NCBI GenBank assembly: GCA_002423305.1 | Contig: DIVI01000136.1 | Coordinates: 1,343 to 10,010 of the forward strand | DNA from: Methylococcus sp. UBA6136 | GTDB taxonomy: Bacteria > Pseudomonadota > Gammaproteobacteria > Methylococcales > Methylococcaceae | DNA length: 8,668 bases | Reading direction: 5' to 3' | In this document: piece after piece, positions 1-7,266 of the stretch | Position numbering within the stretch: position 1 is the first letter of the stretch | Layout: each line of letters opens with the position of its first letter | Notes under the pieces: model-generated | The model's database searches: none | The model's input: only the letters and a program-made list of their open reading frames with translations | What the model was told of the DNA's origin: nothing | Program-made: the position numbers and the translations under genes

Positions 1-1241
1 ACATGCGTCGTATCCGTCCGATCATCGAAGGCACAGTCTGGAAATACCTCGACTACCGCATCATGCCGGATTTCGCACCCGGCCCCAGCGGCACCTCATC
101 ACCCAGAATATTCGATGCCGTCGCTGATCTGCGTTACTTCCGCGAAGCCAGTCTTGCCGCCGGCATCATGAAGGCGCCGGTGAGCCTCGAGCGCTTGATT
201 AGTGCGACCAACTTGAGCTTTGTCGAGCGCGCATTCCCCACCCAATTGGCGCCAAACCGTGAAATGGGCTTCTTGCTGCACGGCGAGTTCGATCGCCCGG
301 GTTACCCAAGCGATTTTGCCATGACCGGTCGAAACCAGACGATCACCGGCAACTTCCCGATGTACATGTACCCGGACTTTTTCAGCTATCAGGTCGGCGT
401 TTACAACGGCACCAGCAACAATGGCAGCCTGTACTCGGACAGCAACGACTCCAAGGACTTCCAGGGACGTATCTTCTCGCACCCGTTCCTTCATTCCGGC
501 ATCGAACCGCTGGAAGGTCTGGGCATCGGCATGGCCGGCACCTATGGCGACCCCAACGATGTAGCGCTTTCAAGCTATCAAAGTCCTGGCTTGCAAAACA
601 TATTTAGCTACACCGGAGTTGTAACAGTGCCCAACAGCAAGCCTGCGGTTTTGACCACGGGAACCAAGGCTGACGGTACCGCGTATCGACTTTACCCTCA
701 GGCCTATTGGATTTACGGACCATTCAAGCTGGTCGGTGAATATGCCACCACCAATCAGGACATCGCCAACCAGGTGCTTGAGAAAGGGCAAAGCATCAAC
801 AAATACTCGATGAACGAGACGATCAATGCCTGGAACATCACCGTTGACTATGCGCTGACTGGAGAAAACAACGTCTTCCTTAACCAGGGCATCAAGCCAC
901 GGCACAATTTTGATCCGTTTGAGGGCGAGTGGGGCTCTTGGGTGTTGGCCGCAAGATTCAGCCCCATCAATTTTGATCAGGCGACCTTCAAGAATATTGG
1001 CACGGCAGAAAAACCCATTTACCCGTTCGCCGACCCCAGAAACTCGGTCTCATCTGCCGCAACCTGGGCCCTGGGCGCCAACTGGTGGCTCAACCCCAAC
1101 GTCAAGTTGATGTTCGACTATTCGCAGACCAGCTTTGATGGCGGGGCTGCGGAACTGGATGCCAACAACCTCAGGACCACAAAGGTCATCGATCGCGATA
1201 CTGAAAAAGTCTTCCAGACTCGTGTTCAGCTCGGCTTCTAA
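1..1241 (+). CDS. OprO/OprP-family outer-membrane porin, 5'-truncated
   Basis: This is the C-terminal part (about 412 residues) of a beta-barrel porin resembling the phosphate-selective porin O/P family, which forms trimeric anion channels in the outer membrane. The reading frame is open at the left edge, so the signal peptide and first strands are missing and the ATG at position 3 is probably internal. Visible support: an early RRIRPIIEGTVWKYLDYRI stretch resembling the family's first strands, many alternating aromatic/polar strands, no cysteine, and a terminal VQLGF whose final Phe is the usual BAM-recognition residue. It lies 123 bp upstream of a sulfate-binding protein gene on the same strand, so a role in anion (perhaps sulfate) uptake is attractive but inferred. 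Selectivity cannot be read from the sequence. Family call fairly sure; substrate unknown. Confidence 0.8.
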   Translation, partial: MRRIRPIIEGTVWKYLDYRIMPDFAPGPSGTSSPRIFDAVADLRYFREASLAAGIMKAPVSLERLISATNLSFVERAFPTQLAPNREMGFLLHGEFDRPGYPSDFAMTGRNQTITGNFPMYMYPDFFSYQVGVYNGTSNNGSLYSDSNDSKDFQGRIFSHPFLHSGIEPLEGLGIGMAGTYGDPNDVALSSYQSPGLQNIFSYTGVVTVPNSKPAVLTTGTKADGTAYRLYPQAYWIYGPFKLVGEYATTNQDIANQVLEKGQSINKYSMNETINAWNITVDYALTGENNVFLNQGIKPRHNFDPFEGEWGSWVLAARFSPINFDQATFKNIGTAEKPIYPFADPRNSVSSAATWALGANWWLNPNVKLMFDYSQTSFDGGAAELDANNLRTTKVIDRDTEKVFQTRVQLGF

Positions 1242-1269
1242 TTTGAACTGAATCCCGGGCAAAGACCTG

Positions 1270-1308
1270 CACACCTCGGCTCATGCTCCCAAGCCCGGCC
1301 GAGGTGTG
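1270..1308 (+). terminator. Perfect 11-bp inverted repeat after the porin gene
   Basis: CACACCTCGGC (1270-1280) and GCCGAGGTGTG (1298-1308) are perfectly complementary around a 17-nt loop, starting 29 bp after the porin stop codon. The GC-rich stem would fold stably in RNA and probably marks the 3' end of the porin transcript or protects it from exonucleases. No T-run follows on either strand, so it is not a classical intrinsic terminator, and partial read-through into sbp is possible. Confidence 0.4.
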
Positions 1309-1364
1309 ATGGGTTCAGCTCAACATTTGAAAGAAAAAATAACCAATATCAAAGGTACATCACC

Positions 1365-2387
1365 ATGAACAGATCTCGCTCCATCCTCCTAGCGGGGCTT
1401 TTGACATTTACATTGACGCTGCCCTGGCTATCTCACCCGGCAAGGGCCGATCACATTGATCTGCTGAACGTCTCTTACGATCCCACTCGGGAGTTCTACG
1501 AGGAGTACAACAAGGCATTCGCCAAATACTGGCTGGAAAAAACCGGGGACGATGTGACGGTCAAACAATCCCACGGCGGAAGTGGCAAACAGGCTCGCGC
1601 CGTGATTGACGGACTGGATGCCGATGTCGTCACGCTCGCCCTGCAATACGACGTGCATCAACTGCATGCGAAAGGGAAACTCATCCCTGAACACTGGCAA
1701 GAGCGTTTGCCACACAACAGTGCCCCCTACACCTCCACCATGCTTTTTCTGGTCCGCAAAGGCAACCCGAAAGACATCAAGGATTGGGATGACCTCGCCA
1801 AACCCGGCGTCACCGTCGTGACACCCAACCCGAAAACCTCGGGTGGCGCCCGCTGGAACTTCCTGGCCGCCTGGGGGTATGGCCTGAAGAAACTGGGCAG
1901 TGAAGCGGCTGCACAGGATCTGGTCACAAAAATCTATAAAAACGCCCCGGTTCTCGACAGCGGTGCCCGTGGCTCGACCATCACCTTTGCCGAGCGTGAA
2001 ATCGGTGACGTACTGATCACCTGGGAAAATGAAGCCTATCTGACACTGAAGGAGTTTGGTGCCGATAACTTTGAAATCATCGCCCCATCAACCAGCATAC
2101 TGGCCGAGCCACCCGTCTCGATTGTCGACACCGTCACGGCACGTCATGGAACCAAGACGGTCGCCAATGCCTACCTTGAATATCTCTACAGCCCGGTCGG
2201 GCAGGAACTGGCCGCCAAACATCACTACCGGCCCCGTGACAAGGCTATTCTGGCCAAACATGCCGGCGAGTTTGCGAATATTCAGTTATTCACCATCGAC
2301 GAAGTCTTTGGCGGCTGGGACAAGGCCCAGAAAACGTTCTTCGCGGATGGCGGCATCTTCGACAAGATTTACGGCGCCGCCAAGTAA
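1365..2387 (+). CDS. sbp: Periplasmic sulfate-binding protein of the sulfate ABC importer
   Basis: Binds sulfate in the periplasm and delivers it to the CysTWA permease. The 340-residue length is normal. A Sec signal peptide (positive start, hydrophobic core, ARA cleavage site) spans residues 1-28. In mature numbering the expected ligand residues are present: Asp11 in YDPTRE, Ser45 in HGGSGK, the SGGAR loop near 131-135, Ala in DSGARGST and Trp in ITWENEA. The start has an AAAGG ribosome site 9 nt upstream. The mature protein contains no Cys and one Met, a sulfur-sparing composition. No cysT, cysW or cysA is adjacent; instead a hydrolase-like gene begins 12 bp after the stop, suggesting one operon through 3785. 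CysB control under sulfur limitation is likely from family knowledge, though no CysB site was identified. The related thiosulfate-binding protein CysP is the main alternative. Confidence 0.93.
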   Translation: MNRSRSILLAGLLTFTLTLPWLSHPARADHIDLLNVSYDPTREFYEEYNKAFAKYWLEKTGDDVTVKQSHGGSGKQARAVIDGLDADVVTLALQYDVHQLHAKGKLIPEHWQERLPHNSAPYTSTMLFLVRKGNPKDIKDWDDLAKPGVTVVTPNPKTSGGARWNFLAAWGYGLKKLGSEAAAQDLVTKIYKNAPVLDSGARGSTITFAEREIGDVLITWENEAYLTLKEFGADNFEIIAPSTSILAEPPVSIVDTVTARHGTKTVANAYLEYLYSPVGQELAAKHHYRPRDKAILAKHAGEFANIQLFTIDEVFGGWDKAQKTFFADGGIFDKIYGAAK

Positions 2388-2399
2388 TCCGGAACGCTA

Positions 2400-2918
2400 A
2401 TGAGCCGAGTCCTGCTGATACCCGACATGGGTCAGGATGCCGAGTTTCGGGCATCACTGAGGCTTGCGGATGAGTCGCAAGCTCCAAGCCCACAGCACCT
2501 CGGCTCGCAAGCAATTCTGGAATCGCGATCCAATCAGCTGGGCAAGCAACTCGACCGACTGGAGAAGCCCGTCCGTATCATCGCTCATGGTTTCGGCTGC
2601 CTCGTTGCGGTGGCCGCAACCACCGGGAAGAGTTACGCCATCCAGGGTGCGTTGCTGGTTCCATCGGTTTTTATCGCCCGCCCCAAGGATCCATCAATGA
2701 GTATGGAACGAGCCAGACAATGGTCCCGTCGCTGGGGCAGTCGGTTGATTCATGTCGGCGAGGGCGATCCACAGATAACAACAACCGGGTTTTATTCCCG
2801 GCTGACATACAGGGAATCAAAGTCCCATTGGCAGGGCATCGAGCCACAAAACTCGGGCAATGAACGATGTTGGAGAGTTTTTGCGCAGCCTTCTGAATAT
2901 CGTCTGAACCCTGGTTAA
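2400..2918 (+). CDS. RBBP9/YdeN-like alpha/beta-hydrolase-fold protein lacking the nucleophile Ser
   Basis: A 172-residue cytoplasmic protein without signal peptide. It opens with a beta strand (RVLLIP) and has IIAHGFGCLVA at residues 60-70, matching the nucleophile elbow (AHSxGC) of the small RBBP9/YdeN serine hydrolases. Further family-like blocks are GALLVPS near residue 83 and WGSRLIHVGEG, which usually precedes the catalytic GH. The nucleophile is Gly64 (codon GGT, one base from AGT Ser), and the catalytic His after the late Gly is replaced (GEGDPQ). The N-terminal half between the first strand and the elbow also lacks the usual HW segment. It is therefore a likely pseudoenzyme or a decaying gene, although the frame is intact. 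It sits 12 bp after sbp and 15 bp before the next gene, so it is probably co-transcribed with both. The fold assignment rests on short motifs and is moderate. Confidence 0.62.
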   Translation: MSRVLLIPDMGQDAEFRASLRLADESQAPSPQHLGSQAILESRSNQLGKQLDRLEKPVRIIAHGFGCLVAVAATTGKSYAIQGALLVPSVFIARPKDPSMSMERARQWSRRWGSRLIHVGEGDPQITTTGFYSRLTYRESKSHWQGIEPQNSGNERCWRVFAQPSEYRLNPG

Positions 2919-2920
2919 TT

Positions 2921-2924
2921 GGAG
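2921..2924 (+). promoter_or_regulatory. Ribosome binding site fixing the ATG start at 2934
   Basis: GGAG lies 9 nt upstream of ATG 2934. The same frame also has a TTG at 2919, but that codon immediately follows the previous stop, overlaps this site and has no site of its own, so the ATG is preferred. Confidence 0.7.
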
Positions 2925-2933
2925 ATTTACATC

Positions 2934-3785
2934 ATGCCGTTACAACATCTTGTCGATACGTTCAATGAACGCTTCATCGCCGAAAACAATCTGGAAACAG
3001 CTCCCCTCGAATACGATGGTCAGCAGGTCCATGGCCGCTTCGGCAATCTGACATTTACCAGCGAACTCAAGCCCGTCCGCCTGCATGCCAGTCCCGAGCT
3101 GATCACGGGGCGCGATACGGCACCCTTGGTCTTTACGCCCGCCAACTCGGTTGACACCACGCGACTCCTCTACGGGGAGGAAATGCCCAATATCGTCAGC
3201 CTCGACCGTCTGAGCCGCACGGTCCATATGCTGAATTACCTGACCCTCAACGAGGATGACAGCAGCCTTTTTCTCCACGTCCACCCGCACCATGTGCTGA
3301 CCGTCAAGAAGGATCACGGTGCCTACTTTGAAGACATCATTCGGCGCTGCGGCCTCCCCCTTCGACGAATTGTCATCAGCCTGACCATCAGCCCGGTTTA
3401 TGAATCGCAACTCCTGCTGCTGCTCGAAAGGCTGCGAAACTACCGCGAGCGCGGCTATTCAACCGCCGTGAAGTTTGACGAGCAGGTGAGGCCAGAATTT
3501 GTCGAGCGATTCCGCACACAATTCCTTCACCGGCTCGCACCAGACTATGTGAGATTCAGTGCAGGATTCTTCCTGCGAGCCTATCAGGATCATGGAGGCT
3601 CTCGCCGTCGCAATGCGCTATTCGCCGCCATACGCCATGTGGACACACAAGTACTGATCGGCGGCGTCAGAGCCAATAGCGAAGTGGAAATCATCGGAAT
3701 CATCAATCCTGACTATGTCCAGGGCCGTTGGTACGAGACCCAAACATCATGGATGTCCTCCGCGCAAAGCCGTATGACGACATGA
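2934..3785 (+). CDS. Degenerate EAL-domain-like protein
   Basis: A 283-residue soluble protein whose block order follows the EAL cyclic-di-GMP phosphodiesterase fold, but with altered catalytic positions. Residues 111-121 (SLFLHVHPHHV) match the strand that normally carries NVSP. Residues 140-151 (GLPLRRIVISLT) match the E-x-T/S-E strand with its Glu replaced by Ser. Residues 178-182 (AVKFD) stand where DDFG is expected. Residues 202-213 correspond to the K-I-D strand, with R-F-S instead. LIGGVR (241-246) replaces EGVE, and VQGRW (262-266) keeps the late QG. No E-A/x-L signature is seen near the N terminus. It is most likely catalytically inactive, acting if at all by binding a nucleotide or a protein partner, as degenerate EAL proteins such as YdiV and LapD do. 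Third gene of the presumed sbp unit. The EAL relationship is inferred from spaced motifs. Confidence 0.62.
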   Translation: MPLQHLVDTFNERFIAENNLETAPLEYDGQQVHGRFGNLTFTSELKPVRLHASPELITGRDTAPLVFTPANSVDTTRLLYGEEMPNIVSLDRLSRTVHMLNYLTLNEDDSSLFLHVHPHHVLTVKKDHGAYFEDIIRRCGLPLRRIVISLTISPVYESQLLLLLERLRNYRERGYSTAVKFDEQVRPEFVERFRTQFLHRLAPDYVRFSAGFFLRAYQDHGGSRRRNALFAAIRHVDTQVLIGGVRANSEVEIIGIINPDYVQGRWYETQTSWMSSAQSRMTT

Positions 3786-3884
3786 AAATCGTCAGCGTTA
3801 GTGATCCATCCGGCCACTAAATACTTGATCATTATGGATTGGGTCCTTCAGCAGGCACATAGGACGAACGGAATCAAAGGGCCG

Positions 3885-3957
3885 GATCAACGACTGCCCC
3901 GATCAACAGGACCCATGTAACATCCCATCAACCACCAAACCCCGGAGTTTGATCAAC
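3885..3957. repeat. GATCAAC heptamer repeats upstream of cysB
   Basis: The 252-bp gap between the EAL-like gene and cysB carries GATCAAC at 3885-3891, 3901-3907 and 3951-3957, plus the one-mismatch CATCAAC at 3926-3932. The last three start 25 bp apart. They may be operator half-sites for autoregulation of cysB or another regulator. No clear -35/-10 pair was recognised in this gap. Chance recurrence is possible in so short a motif. Confidence 0.3.
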
Positions 3958-3972
3958 CTGAAACTCATCACT

Positions 3973-3990
3973 GGCCCATTCCCATGGGCT
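3973..3990 (+). other. Short hairpin in the cysB leader region
   Basis: GCCCAT (3974-3979) and ATGGGC (3984-3989) pair around a 4-nt loop, extended by a G-T pair, and are followed by a moderately T-rich stretch (TTTGATTGT). It could weakly terminate the upstream transcript or form structure in the cysB leader. The stem is short, so either role is uncertain. Confidence 0.25.
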
Positions 3991-4037
3991 TTGATTGTCG
4001 TTGTCTTCCTTCCAATAGAGCTCACACGAAGATTCAC

Positions 4038-5012
4038 ATGAAATTGCAGCAGCTGCGCTACATCTGGGAAGTCGCCCAGAATGAACTGAATGTCACTGCG
4101 ACGGCCGGGAGTCTCTTCACCTCGCAACCGGGCATCAGCAAGCAGATACGTCTGCTTGAAGATGAACTGGGGATCGACATCTTTATTCGTAGCGGCAAAC
4201 ATTTCACCGAGCTGACCCCGGGCGGTCAGCAGGTCGTAACGTTGGCCGGTGAAATCCTCGCGAAAGTAAATGACATTCGGCAAATCGCCAATGATGTCCT
4301 GAACAAGGAGGTGGGCGAGCTCTCCATTGCGACGACCCATACTCAGGCACGCTACGCCTTGCCGCCGGTGATTCAGGCGTTCATGCGGCAATACCCCGAG
4401 ATCAAGCTCACGATCAATCAGGGGACGCCGAGCCAAATTGCCGAACAGGTCTCCCGTGGCCTGGTCGATCTGGCCATTGCGACCGAAGGCACCGACCTTT
4501 TTGAAAACCTGGTGACCCTGCCCTGTTATCAATGGAACCGCAGCGTGCTGGTGCCGCATGATCATCCCCTGGCGAATCAGCCCAAATTGACCCTGGAGGC
4601 TCTCGCCGAGTACCCCATCATTACCTATACCTTTGGGTTCACCGGGCGTTCACAGCTGGATCGTGCCTTCGATAGAGCGGGACTGCACCCGCAAATTGCA
4701 CTAACGGCCGTCGATGCCGATGTCATCAAAACCTATGTCCGATTGGGGCTGGGTATCGGCATCGTGGCTCACATGGCGCATGATCCGGTGATGGATGCCG
4801 ACCTGATCGCGATCGAGGCCGGGCATCTGTTTGCTCCCAGCATCACCAAGGTGGTGTTGCGGCGGGACATGTTCCTGCGCGAATTCCTCTACGACTTCAT
4901 TCGTTTGTTCGCCCCGCATCTCAGCAGGGACATCATCGATCAGGCCATGCACATTCGGGAGAAGAAGGATTGGGAAGACCTGTTCAAGAATGTCGCCCTG
5001 CCGCTGCATTAA
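4038..5012 (+). CDS. cysB: LysR-family master regulator of sulfur assimilation, CysB
   Basis: Tetrameric LysR-type activator that senses O/N-acetylserine and sulfate or sulfide status and switches on cysteine-biosynthesis genes. Starting at ATG 4038 gives 324 residues, identical in length to E. coli CysB, and begins MKLQQLRYIW as that family does. An in-frame ATG at 3984 would add 18 unrelated residues and is rejected. The N-terminal winged helix-turn-helix includes TSQPGISKQ (28-36). Effector-pocket residues known from Klebsiella CysB are at the same positions: Thr100, Thr102 and Gln103 in TTHTQARYALP, Thr149, Trp166 in CYQWNRS and Thr202 in FGFTGRS. The block TDADVIKTYVRLGLG is nearly kept (VDADV here). 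The ribosome site is weak (GAAGA, 4028-4032). clcB-like follows after 69 bp on the same strand and may share the transcript. The paralogue Cbl is the alternative, less likely on effector residues. Confidence 0.95.
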   Translation: MKLQQLRYIWEVAQNELNVTATAGSLFTSQPGISKQIRLLEDELGIDIFIRSGKHFTELTPGGQQVVTLAGEILAKVNDIRQIANDVLNKEVGELSIATTHTQARYALPPVIQAFMRQYPEIKLTINQGTPSQIAEQVSRGLVDLAIATEGTDLFENLVTLPCYQWNRSVLVPHDHPLANQPKLTLEALAEYPIITYTFGFTGRSQLDRAFDRAGLHPQIALTAVDADVIKTYVRLGLGIGIVAHMAHDPVMDADLIAIEAGHLFAPSITKVVLRRDMFLREFLYDFIRLFAPHLSRDIIDQAMHIREKKDWEDLFKNVALPLH

Positions 5013-5081
5013 TCACCTGACCGAGGGTGATCGATCCTCGCCTTCTGTCTGGCCGGTCATGAGGCCCGAATACTTGCCGCG

Positions 5082-6815
5082 ATGGTCAACAATTCCTTTT
5101 TCTGGGTGCTAAGGCGCATCACTTATCTCGTGCTGGCGATTCGTCTTCGGCTGCAAGCGGCCTGGACTCGATCGGGCATGGATAGCATGTTGCTGTGGGC
5201 AGCCTTGGTCGGTGCGGCAGGTGGCTTATGCTCGGCGTTGTTCCGCGAAGCCAACATTGGTCTGAAATGGCTGCTGACCGGGCAATCCAGTGACATCGTG
5301 GCCATTGCCGAGAGCCTCACGCCGGTCATGCGTCTCGTGATCCCCACGCTAGGTGGTGTGGCCGCTGGTTTGGCATTGTGGCTCGGTGGTCGCCTGTTCA
5401 AGGGGATGCGATCGCAAGATTATCTGGAAGTCATCCGTTTGGGCGATGGCGTGATATCAGTCAAGCCCACCCTTGCGCGACTCCTGTCTTCCCTGCTCTC
5501 CATCAGTTCGGGCTCTTCGATCGGGCGCGAAGGCGGGATGGTTCAATTCTCGGCATTGGCCGCTTCCAGCATTGGTCGCCTGTTTAGATTTTCCCGCCCG
5601 CGATTACGCTTATTGGTGGCCTGTGGCGGGGCAGCCGGCATGGCAGCGGCCTACAACACCCCGCTGGCCGGCAGCCTGTTTATCGCCGAAGTCGTGTTGC
5701 AGACCCTAGCCATAGAGGCCCTCGGCCCCCTCATCGTCTCCGCCGTCATCGCGACGGTCGTCATTCGCCACTGGATCGGATTACGGCCCATCTTTACCTC
5801 GCCGGGTTTTTCCGTACCGGAACAGATCGATTTGCTGCCGGTATTGGGGCTGGGACTCCTGGCGGGTGTTCTGGCCCCCCTATTCCTGGCTGTTCTCGAC
5901 ATCTCGCGTCGTTTTTTCCAGTGGTTATCCCTGCCCTTGCCTGTCAGTTTGGGGCTCGGCGGCTTAATGGTTGGGCTGATTTCACTGAAATCACCAGAGG
6001 TCTGGGGCAACGGCCATGCCGTCGTTGAGGCCCTTTTGAATGAGTCGCCTACCTGGAATTTTGTCCTGGGCATCCTCGTTCTGAAGATCATCGCCACCGC
6101 TGGCGCAGTGGGGACCGGCACGGTCGGCGGGGTGTTCACGCCCACATTGCTGATCGGCGCCTGCCTAGGCTGGTTGTATAGCGTTGTAATTCATGTCATT
6201 CACCCGGAGTTTACGGGGGATACCGTGACTTACGCGGCCTTGGGTATGGGGGCCTTTCTTTCGGGCACCACGCTGGCACCACTAATGGCGACACTCATGA
6301 TTTTCGAGATGACATTGGATGCCAATCTTCTGTTCCCACTCATCCTGGCCGCCGTGTCGGCAAGGTATCTTGCCGCCGCCATACGGCCTGTCTCCGTCTA
6401 TGCACGTACCCTGGGTGAAATCCGAACCCAGATCCCTTACCTGATGCATGTTTCTGAGCTGCTGACCGAACCCGCGGCGGTGATCAACACGACGGACACT
6501 GCCGAAAAGGTTAGCGGATTGTTCTGTATGTCTTCCACCCAACACGTTTGGGTCATCGATGATCAAGGCATCTATCAAGGTTCCATTGCCCTGAATCATA
6601 TGAAGCTTTTTCTGGGCGATCACGCGCTCCAGCACCTGAGTGCTTCCATGGTCTTCATGGAAGATGATCTCCCCACCGTGACACCAGACACCGCACTCTC
6701 CGAAGCGCTTGGGGCGCTGGTGAAACATGAGGCCGATCGGCTTCCCATCGTCGACCCGAACCGTAAGCTCCTGGGCGAAATCACCAAAAGTGATGTTCTC
6801 TTGGCCTTAGGCTAA
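5082..6815 (+). CDS. clcB: ClcB-like CLC chloride channel/transporter with C-terminal CBS pair
   Basis: Inner-membrane CLC anion protein of 577 residues: a CLC membrane domain (about 35-440) and a cytoplasmic pair of CBS motifs (about 452-577), a tail that E. coli ClcB lacks. Visible CLC signatures are SGSSIGREGG (143-152), with the gating glutamate at Glu150, the GVFTP filter loop (350-354) and Tyr440 in SVYARTL at the central-tyrosine position. The GSGIPE loop of ClcA is replaced by SQDYLE (111-116), as in the ClcB branch, and GMAAAYNTPLAGSLFIAEV (186-204) is very ClcB-like. The position of the internal proton glutamate (ClcA Glu203) is Val204, as in channel-type CLCs, so channel versus antiporter is open. 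The second CBS block ends with GEITKSDVL. The start at 5082 lacks a good ribosome site; ATG 5178 is an alternative. The gene starts 69 bp after cysB. Confidence 0.88.
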   Translation: MVNNSFFWVLRRITYLVLAIRLRLQAAWTRSGMDSMLLWAALVGAAGGLCSALFREANIGLKWLLTGQSSDIVAIAESLTPVMRLVIPTLGGVAAGLALWLGGRLFKGMRSQDYLEVIRLGDGVISVKPTLARLLSSLLSISSGSSIGREGGMVQFSALAASSIGRLFRFSRPRLRLLVACGGAAGMAAAYNTPLAGSLFIAEVVLQTLAIEALGPLIVSAVIATVVIRHWIGLRPIFTSPGFSVPEQIDLLPVLGLGLLAGVLAPLFLAVLDISRRFFQWLSLPLPVSLGLGGLMVGLISLKSPEVWGNGHAVVEALLNESPTWNFVLGILVLKIIATAGAVGTGTVGGVFTPTLLIGACLGWLYSVVIHVIHPEFTGDTVTYAALGMGAFLSGTTLAPLMATLMIFEMTLDANLLFPLILAAVSARYLAAAIRPVSVYARTLGEIRTQIPYLMHVSELLTEPAAVINTTDTAEKVSGLFCMSSTQHVWVIDDQGIYQGSIALNHMKLFLGDHALQHLSASMVFMEDDLPTVTPDTALSEALGALVKHEADRLPIVDPNRKLLGEITKSDVLLALG

Positions 6816-6828
6816 TGCTTGATCTCCT

Positions 6829-7194
6829 TCAAGCCACCTTTCGGGTCTCCTCGAGACTGTCATAGGCTTTCAATCCGCCTTCCAGGGACACCACGTTTGT
6901 ATATCCCAATTCCTGCAAGGTGTCGGCGGCAATGGCTGATCGGTGACCAATAGCGCAATAGACCACTATCGCTGTGGTCTTATCTGGAATCACCTGAGCG
7001 ATTCTCTCCTCGATTTCGCACCTCGGCAGCAGGATCGCGCCCGTGATATGCCCACCCCGAAATTCGACCTCTTCCCTCACGTCAATAAAGACGACGCCGT
7101 TGACTCCTGGAAGACCAGCCTGCTCTGCGCTGACTTCTTGGATACGTGTTCTGGCGTCATTTGCCTGGTCAATAATCGATTCATATATCGGCAT
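6829..7194 (-). CDS. Single-domain rhodanese-like sulfurtransferase
   Basis: A 121-residue cytoplasmic rhodanese that would carry sulfane sulfur as a persulfide on its active cysteine. The first rhodanese strand ends FIDVREEVEF (36-45), followed by GGHITGAILLP (47-57). The active loop VVYCAIGHRS has Cys80 and a closing Arg85, and the C-terminal box VSLEGGLKAY (102-111) is typical. The start is ATG at 7194, which has a strong AGGAG site 7 nt upstream; an upstream in-frame ATG at 7245 would add 17 residues past that site and is rejected. It is convergent with clcB, with 13 bp between the stop codons and no clear terminator. Its place between cysB and cysK suggests handling of reduced sulfur, but the donor and acceptor are unknown. 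Confidence 0.9.
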   Translation of the reverse strand: MPIYESIIDQANDARTRIQEVSAEQAGLPGVNGVVFIDVREEVEFRGGHITGAILLPRCEIEERIAQVIPDKTTAIVVYCAIGHRSAIAADTLQELGYTNVVSLEGGLKAYDSLEETRKVA

Positions 7195-7201
7195 ATCCAA
7201 T

Positions 7202-7206
7202 CTCCT
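7202..7206 (-). promoter_or_regulatory. Strong ribosome binding site of the rhodanese gene
   Basis: CTCCT on the plus strand reads AGGAG on the minus strand, 7 nt before ATG 7194. It fixes the rhodanese start and excludes the upstream ATG at 7245. Confidence 0.8.
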
Positions 7207-7266
7207 AATATTTTTGATAAAGCCCTTTGTTTCAATCCAAAGCAATGAGTTACGGCAGATGAGAGG

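Noticed and set aside
3984..4037. Upstream in-frame start adding 18 residues to CysB
   Set aside because: CysB proteins begin MKLQQLRY, and starting at 4038 gives the exact 324-residue family length.
3903..4565. A 220-codon minus-strand open frame across the cysB start
   Set aside because: It is antisense to the conserved CysB N-terminal half, has no ribosome site noted and no recognisable domain.
5012..5031. ATCACC/GGTGAT inverted repeat just after cysB
   Set aside because: The stem is only 6 bp with an 8-nt loop and no T-run, too weak to call a terminator.
6818..6833. CTTGA/TCAAG inverted repeat at the clcB-rhodanese convergence
   Set aside because: A 5-bp AT-containing stem without a T-tract could easily be chance; no terminator can be claimed.
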